From: Legionella norrlandica
GTDB taxonomy: Bacteria; Pseudomonadota; Gammaproteobacteria; Legionellales; Legionellaceae
DNA length: 64,000 nt
Assembly: GCF_000770585.1 (NCBI RefSeq)
Contig: NZ_JNCF01000006.1
Span: 1-64,000 of the forward strand
Reading direction: 5' to 3'
The translations under genes were made by a program, and so were the position numbers. The first letter of the stretch is position 1. Each line of letters opens with the position of its first letter. Below, in pieces: positions 45,694 through 54,310 of this stretch. Below the pieces are notes generated by a model, which did not search any database, had not been told where the DNA came from, and saw nothing but the letters and a program-made list of their open reading frames with translations.

Positions 45694-46914
45694 ATGGTAA
45701 TGAAGTTGAAAGGTTTAAAAAGGATTTTAAGGCTGGCACTTATCCACGTTCAGCTCTTGAAAGACAGGATCAACCCATATATCTCCTTGTTGAGACATTC
45801 CTATGTCTTTCCTGGTTTTGTAGCAATTCGCAATTTTCTTCTGAAATATAAAATATTTACTATAGTGGTAGTAATTCCCTGGTTGATTACTGCTTTTTAT
45901 CTTGTTTTTATCTCAGTGCCCGAATACGTTAGCACGGCAAAAATCGTAGTAGAAAAAGGACAAGAACAAAATCCTATCAATATTACTGCCGGGTTATTTG
46001 GTGTGGGAGGTAACAACGAGACTTATCTTACTCAAGAGTTTATCACGTCTCGGGAGATGATAAACCGACTCCAAAATTACTATGATTTTAAAAAGCATTA
46101 CCAATCGCCCAAAATTGATTTGATTTCTCGGCTTAAAAGTCATCCCAGTGAAAAAGATTATCAAAATTACTTTCAAAAGATGGTTAATACAACAGTAGAT
46201 CTTAAAACTAATGAGCTTGTAATCACTGTTAGAGCGTTCTCTGCTGAAATTGCTAAAATATTGGCTGAGCAAATTATTGAGCAATCAAAAAAGTTTGTGA
46301 ACCGGGTTTATAATACGGTGGCCGAAAAGCAATATGCTTTTTCCAAGGTGCAGTTAAAATTGGCTAAGGATCGATTATTTAAGGTAAGTAAAGACGTATT
46401 GGAATGGCAGAACGAAAATGGAATGTTTGATCCGGCTGAAACAGCTAAGGTTGTAGGGGCAGTGACGGCTGAATTAAAGTCTAAGCTGGTTGAAAAACAA
46501 ACGGAGTTAATCACCTATTCTGCTTTCATGCAGCCAGAGTCCTCCAAAGTTGTGGCGCTGAAGGAGGAAATCCGAGCCTTGAAAAAGCAAATTGAAGAGC
46601 AAAACTCTGATTTGCTAAGCCGTAAAGAAGGTACGAATAATCTGAACCGAGTCTTGATCAATTATCAATGGTTGCAGTTACAATTAAAATTTGCCCAAGC
46701 AGAATATGAAGCAGCACAACAAGTTTTTGATGCGGCTACTATTAATTTAAGCAAACAACAGAATTCAATCATAGAGATTGAAGCGCCTAATTTGCCCGAT
46801 GATTATGAATATCCCAAAAAAATCTATGATTTGGTTAATTTCTTGATTCTTTTTTTGGTGATTTTCTTTTTGATAAAAATGACTATTAACATTATTTATG
46901 AGCACACTGACTAA
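45694..46914 (+). CDS. kpsE: Capsule polysaccharide export inner-membrane protein (KpsE/BexC/CtrB type)
   Basis: PCP-type protein that links the ABC exporter to the outer-membrane channel. It has an N-terminal membrane helix (FTIVVVIPWLITAFYLVFIS near residue 53), a periplasmic domain beginning VPEYVSTAKIVVEKG, a long coiled coil (about 215-350) and a C-terminal helix (LVNFLILFLVIFFLIKM). The KpsE signature TAGLFGVGGNNETYLTQEFI and SREMI is clear. Length is 406 residues. The stop overlaps the kpsD start by one base. Confidence 0.9.
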   Translation: MVMKLKGLKRILRLALIHVQLLKDRINPYISLLRHSYVFPGFVAIRNFLLKYKIFTIVVVIPWLITAFYLVFISVPEYVSTAKIVVEKGQEQNPINITAGLFGVGGNNETYLTQEFITSREMINRLQNYYDFKKHYQSPKIDLISRLKSHPSEKDYQNYFQKMVNTTVDLKTNELVITVRAFSAEIAKILAEQIIEQSKKFVNRVYNTVAEKQYAFSKVQLKLAKDRLFKVSKDVLEWQNENGMFDPAETAKVVGAVTAELKSKLVEKQTELITYSAFMQPESSKVVALKEEIRALKKQIEEQNSDLLSRKEGTNNLNRVLINYQWLQLQLKFAQAEYEAAQQVFDAATINLSKQQNSIIEIEAPNLPDDYEYPKKIYDLVNFLILFLVIFFLIKMTINIIYEHTD

Positions 46915-48722
46915 TGAAAAAAACGCTGCTTTATTTGTTATTCTTTTTTATATCTTCTGTTAATGCTGATAAGCTGGCCAATAATTTGGCTGCAGGAGAG
47001 GCTGCTATAGGTTCAGCTGCTTCAAATGCTGCTAGTCAAATAGTTAGTAGAGGGGGCGCTAGTAACTCTAATATCAATGCAAATACAGCAAATATTGATG
47101 AAAAAGCCAAAGAAGACGCGAATTTTTCTTCTTTGGCTTATACCTCATCTGGGAATATCCAAGAACGTAACACTAATGTGAAAGTGGATAATAAAGATCG
47201 TATCGGGGTTTTTGTTCATAATGAACTACCAATTTTTGGTCAAAATCTTTTTGGTCCTCAGTGCAGTAAATTGCATCAGGCTCGGTTTTTTAATCCTAAT
47301 TATCGGATTGCTGTGGGAGATCAAATTAATTTTCAAATGTGGGGCGCATACCAATTTGAAAAACAACTAACGGTTGATTCTCAAGGTAATATTTTTATCC
47401 CTGAGGTTGGCCCAGTGCGGGTTGAAGGAATAGAGAACTCCAAATTAAATAACTTGATTCAGGAGCAGGTGAAGAAAATTTTTAAACGCGACGTGAATAT
47501 TTATGCTGATTTGATTACCGCTCAACCTGTTCAAGTGTATGTGACAGGTTTTGTCAATTCACCAGGACTTTATGATGGTCTTTCTTCAGATTCCATTATT
47601 TATTTTTTATGTGCTGCTGATGGTATCAATTTAAGGGAAGGCAGTTTTCGCTCCATCGAAGTTTTGCGTTATGGCAAGCTGCTGCGCTCTATCGATCTTT
47701 ATGATTTTATACTGCATGGCAGCATTGATCCTTTCCAATTGCACCAAGGTGATACAATCGTTGTGAAGCCACAAAAGTATACTATTGCGGTTGAAGGGAC
47801 TGTGAAAAATGCTTACCAGTACGAATGGAAGAGTCAATCAATTTCTATGTCAGAGCTCGCGAAAGTGGTTAATATCGATCCCAGCGTGACCTTTGTTCGC
47901 ATTATGCGTAATTCTGGTAAAAAGCCAGTTATTTTGTATAAGCCAATCCAAGAGGCTAGGCAAATGCGATTATATGCAGGGGATCATCTGAGTTTTGTTG
48001 CTGATAAAGAAGTGGAACAAATTCTGGTTAATGTGCAGGGGCAGATTAAAGGCCATCATCAATATGTTCTATCAAGAGGGGCCACACTAAAGGATTTAAT
48101 GTCTAAATTGGAATTAACTCCACAGGCGAACATTAAAAATATTCAACTCTTTCGAGAGTCTGTAGCCTTGTTGCAAAAAGAAGCAATTAACTCCTCACTG
48201 GCGCGTTTTGAGCGACAGGTTATGACAAGTACTCCTACGTCCGATGAAGACAGCCGTATGCAGTCTGCTCAATCCGAACTTATTATGAAGTTCGTTAACG
48301 AAGCCCGCCAGGTAAAAACACAGGGACAGGTTGTTTTAGGTGATGAGTCTCAATGGGGGACCATTCCATTGGAGAATAATGACACCGTCAATGTGCCGGC
48401 TTATACTTCTGTGGTTACTGTGAGTGGTGATGTAGTCAATGCTGTGTCAATAGAGGCTCACCCTGGTTATCGCTTGCAGCATTACATTCAGGCTGCGGGT
48501 GGATTAAATAAATCGGCCGATCCTTCCCAGATTTTATTGATTAAGCAAAATGGTCGAGTGCATATCTTAAAGAATAGCTCGTCACAATCAGTATCAGTCG
48601 AAGGTGGGGATCAATTGATCGTGTTATCGAAAGGAACCTCTGAAGGATTGAAGATGACTGGTATGTTGTCTAAGATTGCTTATCAGATTGCTATTGCTGC
48701 AAGGGTGGCTCTGACAGTCTAG
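46914..48722 (+). CDS. kpsD: Polysaccharide export outer-membrane-associated protein (KpsD/OPX type)
   Basis: Member of the polysaccharide-export (OPX) family that forms the periplasm-spanning exit of ABC-dependent capsules. A cleavable signal (KKTLLYLLFFFISSVNA) starts at ATG 46914. The export domain YRIAVGDQINFQMWGAYQ and VDSQGNIFIPEVGPVRVEG lies near residues 130-165, followed by SLBB repeats (VQVYVTGFVNSPGLYDG, VNVQGQIKGHHQYVLSRGATL, VTVSGDVVNAVSIEAHPGYRL). At 602 residues it matches KpsD rather than the shorter Wza. The signal lacks a lipobox cysteine. Confidence 0.9.
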   Translation: MKKTLLYLLFFFISSVNADKLANNLAAGEAAIGSAASNAASQIVSRGGASNSNINANTANIDEKAKEDANFSSLAYTSSGNIQERNTNVKVDNKDRIGVFVHNELPIFGQNLFGPQCSKLHQARFFNPNYRIAVGDQINFQMWGAYQFEKQLTVDSQGNIFIPEVGPVRVEGIENSKLNNLIQEQVKKIFKRDVNIYADLITAQPVQVYVTGFVNSPGLYDGLSSDSIIYFLCAADGINLREGSFRSIEVLRYGKLLRSIDLYDFILHGSIDPFQLHQGDTIVVKPQKYTIAVEGTVKNAYQYEWKSQSISMSELAKVVNIDPSVTFVRIMRNSGKKPVILYKPIQEARQMRLYAGDHLSFVADKEVEQILVNVQGQIKGHHQYVLSRGATLKDLMSKLELTPQANIKNIQLFRESVALLQKEAINSSLARFERQVMTSTPTSDEDSRMQSAQSELIMKFVNEARQVKTQGQVVLGDESQWGTIPLENNDTVNVPAYTSVVTVSGDVVNAVSIEAHPGYRLQHYIQAAGGLNKSADPSQILLIKQNGRVHILKNSSSQSVSVEGGDQLIVLSKGTSEGLKMTGMLSKIAYQIAIAARVALTV

Positions 48723-48750
48723 TGATTTTATTCAAGGAAAGGACAAGGAA

Positions 48751-49716
48751 GTGGAAAAATTTATTCGATTAGCTTTAGACGTGATTGAGGCAGAGGCGGG
48801 AGCAGTATCTGCTTTAAGTAACAAAATCAATGAAGCTTTTGTCCATTGTTGCGAACTTATTTTGGCATGTAAAGGTCGAATTGTTGTTATTGGGATGGGA
48901 AAGTCAGGGCATATTGGCGCTAAAATTGCTGCCACTTTAGCCAGCACAGGTACACCAGCTTTTTTCGTACACCCCGCTGAGGCATGTCATGGTGATTTAG
49001 GGATGATTACTAAATCGGATTTGGTCTTGGCCATCTCTAATTCAGGTAATACTCAGGAAATTGTGACACTTTTGCCTTTAATCAAATATTTAAATATTCC
49101 GTTAATTACGTTAACTGGTAATCCAAATTCAACTTTAGCAAAGAATGCTACGGTTAATATCGATGTTAGTGTTACTCAAGAAGCTTGCCCTCTTGGGCTG
49201 GCGCCTACGACATCAACTACTGTGGCGTTGGTTATGGGGGATGCACTTGCAGTAGCTTTGCTTGATGCGCGTGGTTTTACAGCGGAAGATTTTGCTCGAG
49301 CTCATCCTGGTGGTAATTTGGGTAAACGTCTGTTACTGAAAGTGGATGATATTTGGCATACTGGTGATCAATTACCACAGGTGCAAGAGAGCACGACGAT
49401 ATCTGATGCTCTTATTGAGGTTACGCAAAAAAGACTTGGGATGACTACCATTGTTAATCAAACAGGTATGCTACAAGGTGTTTTTACAGACGGCGATATT
49501 CGTCGTGCTTTAAATAAAGGCTATGATGTTCATAATACTTTGATTTCCGAAGTAATGACACGGAATTGCCGTACAATCTCAAAAGAGACATTGGCAGTAG
49601 AAGCTTTACAACTGATGGAGGATTTTTCCATTACGTCTTTAATCATTATTGATGAAAATAAAAAGCCATTGGGTGTAGTTAGTCTTCATGATATCCTAAA
49701 AGCTGGTGTGGTTTGA
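48751..49716 (+). CDS. kdsD: Arabinose-5-phosphate isomerase (KpsF/KdsD/GutQ)
   Basis: Converts ribulose-5-phosphate to arabinose-5-phosphate, the precursor of Kdo. The SIS domain shows IGMGKSGHIGAKIAATLASTG near residue 48, HPAEACHGDLGM near residue 74, and ISNSGNTQEIV. Two CBS domains follow (LPQVQESTTISDALIEVT and VMTRNCRTISKETLAVEAL). Length is 321 residues with a GTG start at 48751 and AAGGA upstream. Its place 28 bases after kpsD suggests the KpsF role in capsule synthesis, but it could also serve LPS Kdo. Confidence 0.92.
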   Translation: MEKFIRLALDVIEAEAGAVSALSNKINEAFVHCCELILACKGRIVVIGMGKSGHIGAKIAATLASTGTPAFFVHPAEACHGDLGMITKSDLVLAISNSGNTQEIVTLLPLIKYLNIPLITLTGNPNSTLAKNATVNIDVSVTQEACPLGLAPTTSTTVALVMGDALAVALLDARGFTAEDFARAHPGGNLGKRLLLKVDDIWHTGDQLPQVQESTTISDALIEVTQKRLGMTTIVNQTGMLQGVFTDGDIRRALNKGYDVHNTLISEVMTRNCRTISKETLAVEALQLMEDFSITSLIIIDENKKPLGVVSLHDILKAGVV

Positions 49717-50071
49717 ATAGCCGTATCATCCACAAACTATGTGTCGCATTGTTAATGCCCTGCTAATCTTCTATTGATTGAGAGATTGGCTGGTGTTGTG
49801 TAAGTAACAAGTCAAAAATCTAAATTTAAAGTTTTTATTGATTTCTAGGGGGGTGAATCCTCAAAGTGACATGAATTATAATAAATGAACTGTCATTATG
49901 ATGAGTACGCCCATATAATTGCATCTTCATATTGGAAAAAAAATTTTTGTAGCCGTCATTGCGAACGAAGCGAAGTAATCCAGAGTAGATTTTTATATAA
50001 AACTCAAGAAAAACAAGAGTTGGTCGAAACTATAGGTTAGTGAATAATAAATACAAATTAGGGGAAGAGCT
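49717..50071. repeat. Intergenic region with a dispersed repeat at 49954-49983
   Basis: In this 355-base gap before mltB, bases 49954-49983 read CGTCATTGCGAACGAAGCGA followed by AGTAATCCAG. This is a form of the well-known CGTCATTGCGAGCGAAGCGAAGCAATCC intergenic repeat seen in many bacteria. It marks the right end of the polysaccharide island. I see no gene in the rest, which is AT-rich. Confidence 0.65.
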
Positions 50072-51034
50072 ATGAAGAAATGGGTGCTCGGTATTGTTGC
50101 ATTCATGTTATTAAATCAAATCGTTTACGCAAGTCAAGGCTGGGATCAGTGGGTAGCAGGAGTTAGAGAGGAAGCTCTACAACAAGGAATCCCACCAGCT
50201 TTATTTGATGAGGCTTTTTCAGGGATTCATGAACCCAGCCGAAAAATAAAGAGTTTTTTACGCTCTCAACCTGAGCATCGATTAACTTTCATAAAATATC
50301 GTAATACTCGTGTGGATAATTACAGAATTGCGATTGGTAGAAAAGAATATAAGAAAAACCAAGAAGTGTTGGAAGCAGTAGCGCAACAATATGGGGTTAA
50401 CCCATGTTTTATTGTGTCTTTTTGGGGTATGGAAACTAGTTATGGATCATACATGGGTAATTTTCCAGTGATCAATGCTTTGGCAACCTTAGCCTATGAT
50501 TCAAATCGCAAGGATTTTTTCAGGAAGGAGTTATTTCTTGCCTTGCATATTCTTAAAGAAGGACATGTCAGCTTAGCTGATTTTAAAGGAGAATGGGCAG
50601 GGGCTTCTGGTCAGCCACAATTTTTACCATCGAGTTGGGTCAAATATGCAGTGGATTACGATGGTGATGGGCGAAAAGACATATGGAAGAGCAAACCAGA
50701 TGTTTTTGCTTCAATAGCAAATTATATGAAGCAAAATGGTTGGCAAGTAGGAGAACCTTGGGCCATTCAAGTAAAGCTTCCCGCTAAATTTGATATGAAA
50801 TTGGAAGGTAAGAATATTGTAAAACCAGTCAGCGAATGGAATGCGTTAGGCGTAAGAACTGAAAGCGGGCAACCATTGCCTTATCAGAATTTACAGGCAA
50901 GTATTGTCCAACCTTATGGTGGCCCCACCTTTTTAGCTTTTCCAAATTATCGAATGATATTACGCTATAATAATTCAATTTATTATGCTGGAGCTATTGG
51001 GTATCTGGCTGATAAGATTTGTCAGGTGCATTAA
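50072..51034 (+). CDS. mltB: Lytic murein transglycosylase B (MltB family)
   Basis: Cleaves the glycan strands of peptidoglycan to give anhydromuropeptides. The signal peptide (MKKWVLGIVAFMLLNQIVYA) has no lipobox cysteine, so it is probably soluble or a non-lipoprotein homologue. The catalytic glutamate is in SFWGMETSYGSYMG near residue 125. FKGEWAGASGQPQFLPSSW near residue 170 and YDGDGRKDIW near residue 192 are family hallmarks. Length is 320 residues. It stands alone, with a hairpin after the stop. Confidence 0.92.
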   Translation: MKKWVLGIVAFMLLNQIVYASQGWDQWVAGVREEALQQGIPPALFDEAFSGIHEPSRKIKSFLRSQPEHRLTFIKYRNTRVDNYRIAIGRKEYKKNQEVLEAVAQQYGVNPCFIVSFWGMETSYGSYMGNFPVINALATLAYDSNRKDFFRKELFLALHILKEGHVSLADFKGEWAGASGQPQFLPSSWVKYAVDYDGDGRKDIWKSKPDVFASIANYMKQNGWQVGEPWAIQVKLPAKFDMKLEGKNIVKPVSEWNALGVRTESGQPLPYQNLQASIVQPYGGPTFLAFPNYRMILRYNNSIYYAGAIGYLADKICQVH

Positions 51035-51064
51035 TACATATCCATAAAGATCCCATTGTATTAA

Positions 51065-51090
51065 GTTGCTCCCGAAGAATAGGGAGCAAC
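51065..51090 (+). terminator. Hairpin downstream of mltB
   Basis: GTTGCTCCC at 51065-51073 is the inverse of 51082-51090, with an eight-base loop. There is only a weak T-rich tail (GAAATTTTT) some bases further on. It probably ends the mltB message. Confidence 0.5.
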
Positions 51091-51120
51091 AATCTGAAAT
51101 TTTTAATAACCCTATTTCGA

Positions 51121-51236
51121 ACTCGCTTAATCGAAATGAAGTGCGAGGAGACGCAGAACGGAGAGCCGGGGTGTACACGCCAGTACATGAGGATTCGAGT
51201 ACTGCATCGACGAAGCAATTTACTGATGAAGCGAGT
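51121..51236. repeat. Long-armed repeat element of the Legionella/Coxiella kind
   Basis: ACTCGCTT at 51121-51128 is inverse to 51229-51236. Between them are GAGGAGACGCAGAACGGAGA, TGTAC...GTACATGAGGATTCGAG and other GC-rich bits. From memory, similar strings (TACATGAGGATTCGAG with flanking GCGAGTTTC) recur between genes in Legionella and relatives. All frames are open over it, which explains several false ORFs. No coding role is supported. Confidence 0.5.
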
Positions 51237-51331
51237 TTCAAAAGAGGTCTAATATAAAAATTTTCTTTCTTGTTAAGTAGCACTTTAAATTTTAAAATGC
51301 TTCATAGATCATAGGGCATTAAACAATATTT

Positions 51332-52378
51332 ATGAATCAAAATTCTTTTCAATGGTCAGTAATTGGTGCAGGCCCTGCTGGGATTGCTGCCGTAGGGAAA
51401 TTATTAGATTATGGTATTACCTCTTCTGAGATATTATGGCTTGACCCTTATTTTAAAGTAGGGGATTTTGGTCGGCTTTGGCAGCATGTTTCCAGTAACA
51501 CTACCGTTCGACTGTTCTCGAATTTTTTACATGCCGTTAATTCTTTTTCTTATAAAAAAGCAAGTCAAGATTTTCATTTACGTCATCTTGACCCCGGTAG
51601 TACCTGTATTTTGGATAGGGTTGCAGAGCCCTTGCAATGGATCACTTCAATTCTTAGAGAAAGGGTTGTTACGGAGGAGACAATGATCCATAGTATTTCT
51701 CTATCCTGTGGCAGTTGGTCCTTATACTCTGATGTACAGGCATACAAAGCAAAAAATGTAATTTTGGCAACGGGAGCAGTACCATCTAGTCTTAATTATC
51801 CTGATGTTAATTTAGTGCCTTTTGAAATTGCAATTGATAAACAGCGCTTGAGCAATTTTATTGACGTTAATGAAGTTTATGGTGTTTTTGGCTCTTCACA
51901 TTCAGCAATCATTATTTTACGCCATCTTGTCGAATTAGGTGTTAAGAAAGTAATTAATTTTTATCGCTCTCCTTGTCGATATGCTATTGACATGGGTAAT
52001 TGGGTTTTATTTGATAATACAGGGTTGAAAGGCGAAACAGCTGTTTGGGCCAGAGAATATATAGATGGTGTTTTGCCTGATAATCTTGTTCGCTATTACG
52101 CAAGTGAATCCAATATTGCACGATATCTTCCTGAATGTAGTAAAGTAATTTATGCCATTGGTTTTGAAAGACGGAATAATATTGTCATTGATAATTATGA
52201 ACGGCTTAACCATAATCCCCATGTCGGGATTATAGGCCCAGGATTATTTGGTTTGGGGATTGCCTATCCAGAATTGCGCGCTGACCCTTTTGGAAATTTT
52301 GAATCCCAGGTAGGTTTATGGAAATTTATGACATACTTAGATAATGTATTACCAATCTGGTTTAAATATCATACTTAG
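51332..52378 (+). CDS. FAD/NAD(P)-dependent oxidoreductase
   Basis: Flavoprotein with an N-terminal dinucleotide fold, WSVIGAGPAGIAAVGKLLDYG, at residues 8-28, and a second one at VYGVFGSSHSAIIILRHLVE near residue 190. ATGAVPSS near residue 150 is the loop linking the domains. The C-terminal HVGIIGPGLFGLGIAYPE is also typical of the monooxygenase-like class. Length is 348 residues. The substrate is unknown. It lies between mltB and msrBA on the same strand, about 140 bases before msrBA. Confidence 0.75.
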   Translation: MNQNSFQWSVIGAGPAGIAAVGKLLDYGITSSEILWLDPYFKVGDFGRLWQHVSSNTTVRLFSNFLHAVNSFSYKKASQDFHLRHLDPGSTCILDRVAEPLQWITSILRERVVTEETMIHSISLSCGSWSLYSDVQAYKAKNVILATGAVPSSLNYPDVNLVPFEIAIDKQRLSNFIDVNEVYGVFGSSHSAIIILRHLVELGVKKVINFYRSPCRYAIDMGNWVLFDNTGLKGETAVWAREYIDGVLPDNLVRYYASESNIARYLPECSKVIYAIGFERRNNIVIDNYERLNHNPHVGIIGPGLFGLGIAYPELRADPFGNFESQVGLWKFMTYLDNVLPIWFKYHT

Positions 52379-52400
52379 GAACTGTTGCGCCTAGAATAGC

Positions 52401-52472
52401 GAATCCAGATTGAGAGAGTTTTTTATCACGAAATAGTTTAGTAATGTGTTTCGTGGCGATATTGCGGGATTC
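52401..52472 (+). promoter_or_regulatory. Nested inverted repeats in the msrBA leader
   Basis: GAATCC at 52401-52406 pairs with GGATTC at 52467-52472, and CACGAAA at 52427-52433 pairs with TTTCGTG at 52449-52455. The structure ends 44 bases before the TTG start. It could be a leader element or an operator. Confidence 0.35.
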
Positions 52473-52516
52473 ATAAAGAGATTTTTTCCATAAAGCCGTG
52501 TTCAAAGGAGAGTGAA

Positions 52517-53389
52517 TTGAGTCATTATCTTGATAAAACCGCTAGTTTAACCCCGGCTGTTCGAAGAATAGTATGCAATAAGGCTACTGAATATCCTAAT
52601 ACAGGAATTTATAATGAAGTTGCGACTCATGGCACTTATTTATGCAGACGTTGCGGTTTAGCTCTGTTCCGAGGTAATAGCCAATTTAGTTCAGGATGTG
52701 GTTGGCCAAGTTTTGATGATGAAATTGCAAATACCGTAGCAAGAAAACCAGATGCGGATGGTCGGCGAACAGAGATTTTATGCATGCGTTGTAAGGCTCA
52801 TCTAGGGCATGTGTTTACTGGGGAGCATTTTACTCACAAAAACTTGCGCCATTGCGTCAACTCCGCGTCTATAGATTTTGTAGCAGATAATGAGGTACTT
52901 GATTCAGAGGAAGCGATACTTGCTGGAGGCTGTTTTTGGGGGGTGGAGTATTATTTCAAGCAAATGCCAGGAGTACTAAAAGTTGAATCGGGGTACACCG
53001 GGGGGCATGTATTGGAACCTAGTTATGAGCAGGTTTGTACGGGCAATACAGGTCATTATGAAGCAGTAAGAGTGGTCTACGACTCTGAAAAAACAAATTA
53101 TCATTATGTCATAAAGCGCTTTTTTGAAATTCATGATCCCACCCAGGCAGATGGACAAGGACCTGATTTAGGACAACAATACCAGAGCGCTATATTCTTC
53201 TTTAATGAAGAGCAGTTGCAGGAGGCAGAATCATTAATTCAGTTATTAAGGAAAAGAAGTTATCAGGTAGCTACTCGATTGTTAAAAGCACAACCCTTTT
53301 GGCCTGCAGAAAATTATCATCAGAACTACTATTTTAAACATCATAAGATACCTTATTGTCATAGACCAGTAGCACGTTTTGGGGATTAA
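52517..53389 (+). CDS. msrBA: Bifunctional peptide methionine sulfoxide reductase MsrB-MsrA
   Basis: Repairs both stereoisomers of methionine sulfoxide. The MsrB half comes first: zinc cysteines in CRRC and CMRC, GCGWPSF, and the catalytic HCVNSASIDF near residue 117. The MsrA half follows with the catalytic AGGCFWGVEYYF near residue 137 and GYTGGHVLEPSYEQVC. In better-known fusions (PilB type) MsrA precedes MsrB, so the order is reversed here. No signal peptide, so cytoplasmic. It starts with TTG at 52517, with AAAGGAGAG upstream. Length is 290 residues. Confidence 0.93.
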   Translation: MSHYLDKTASLTPAVRRIVCNKATEYPNTGIYNEVATHGTYLCRRCGLALFRGNSQFSSGCGWPSFDDEIANTVARKPDADGRRTEILCMRCKAHLGHVFTGEHFTHKNLRHCVNSASIDFVADNEVLDSEEAILAGGCFWGVEYYFKQMPGVLKVESGYTGGHVLEPSYEQVCTGNTGHYEAVRVVYDSEKTNYHYVIKRFFEIHDPTQADGQGPDLGQQYQSAIFFFNEEQLQEAESLIQLLRKRSYQVATRLLKAQPFWPAENYHQNYYFKHHKIPYCHRPVARFGD

Positions 53390-53524
53390 GCAATGATTAT
53401 GGATTCTCCTTCTCTTTTTTAGCTTCCTCATGAAACCATCAGTAATTTAATTTTATGGAATGGTCTATACTTAGCATGTAGTTCGTTTTTAACAGCGTGT
53501 ATATATTTAAGCAAGGAGCGCATT

Positions 53525-53812
53525 ATGAAAACTTTAGTTAATTCGTCAGTTTTTGCATTAGTTTTAGCTTTTTCAACGCCTTTATTTGCAGATGATCCTC
53601 AATGGATGAAAGACAATAATTTAGTTCAAGGAACGGTAACTCTGCAGGATAGTTCTAAAATTCAAGTATATGGAACTCAAGAAGATCTCGATAAACTGCA
53701 AAAGAATCTGGGTAGTATTCAATCTATTCAAATAGGTACTAGTCAAGATAGCTCTACAACATCTACTACTACTCCTCCATCAAATGGATCATCAAATGGT
53801 GAAGGACAATAG
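53525..53812 (+). CDS. Small exported protein of unknown function
   Basis: A 95-residue protein with a clear signal peptide (KTLVNSSVFALVLAFSTPLFA), cleaved probably after ALFA-type FA at residue 22. The mature part has one compact domain (NLVQGTVTLQDSSKIQVYG, DKLQKNLGSIQSIQIG) and a Ser/Thr/Gly-rich tail. The start ATG at 53525 has AAGGAG eight bases upstream. It is likely periplasmic. I do not recognise a family. Confidence 0.7.
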   Translation: MKTLVNSSVFALVLAFSTPLFADDPQWMKDNNLVQGTVTLQDSSKIQVYGTQEDLDKLQKNLGSIQSIQIGTSQDSSTTSTTTPPSNGSSNGEGQ

Positions 53813-53821
53813 CAAGATTTG

Positions 53822-53903
53822 TCCGAGTTAAATTAATGTGGGTTCGACATAAAAAGGCATTTATGCCTTTTATGTCGTTAAACGAACTTTAATTTAACTC
53901 GGA
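53822..53903. terminator. 82-base palindrome, two-way terminator
   Basis: TCCGAGTTAAATTAA at 53822-53836 is the exact inverse of 53889-53903. Inside it, GGTTCGACATAAAAAGGCA and TGCCTTTTATGTCG form a second arm pair around TTTA. It lies between convergent genes (the small exported protein and tatB) and probably terminates both. Confidence 0.7.
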
Positions 53904-53907
53904 TAGT

Positions 53908-54147
53908 TTAATTGTCGTTTTTAGATTTCATTTGTTCATATTTTTGATCTATTTCTTCAGCTTTACGTTTGTTTTCATATAGTTGAAGTGCGTAGAGTTG
54001 TTGTCGCCAAAATGAGGAGCCATATTCTTTTAATTGATTTATTTTGCGCATTAAAATGCCCAAATGAGTGGCTAACATAGGAAGTTTCGAGGGTCCAAAA
54101 ACAACAATAGCTACCATGAAAATAAGTAAGAGTTCGCCAAGGCTCAT
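53908..54147 (-). CDS. tatB: Sec-independent protein translocase TatB
   Basis: TatB works with TatC as the receptor of twin-arginine signal peptides. A short N-terminal helix (MSLGELLLIFMVAIVVFGPSKLP) contains the conserved Glu5 and the FGP hinge, followed by an amphipathic helix (LATHLGILMRKINQL). Length is 79 residues, short for TatB. TatA comes 163 bases upstream. That gap between tatA and tatB is wider than in most operons. Confidence 0.88.
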   Translation of the reverse strand: MSLGELLLIFMVAIVVFGPSKLPMLATHLGILMRKINQLKEYGSSFWRQQLYALQLYENKRKAEEIDQKYEQMKSKNDN

Positions 54148-54310
54148 GATAATGGCTCACTTGTTTGCCTCGCCATCCTATAGTTTGTCGGGGGGTAGTG
54201 GAAAACTCTTAGATCCTGTGAACAAGTCATGGGACATGGGCAAGAGGTTGCGGGATATGAAAATCCTGTCGTGAAATATCGTGAAAAGGGAGAGCTCGCG
54301 TTAAAATTGT

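Noticed and set aside
50975-51283. Overlapping ORFs of 60-100 codons in several frames on both strands
   Set aside because: They lie in a non-coding repeat element (51121-51236) that happens to lack stops. None has a good ribosome-binding site or a protein-like pattern.
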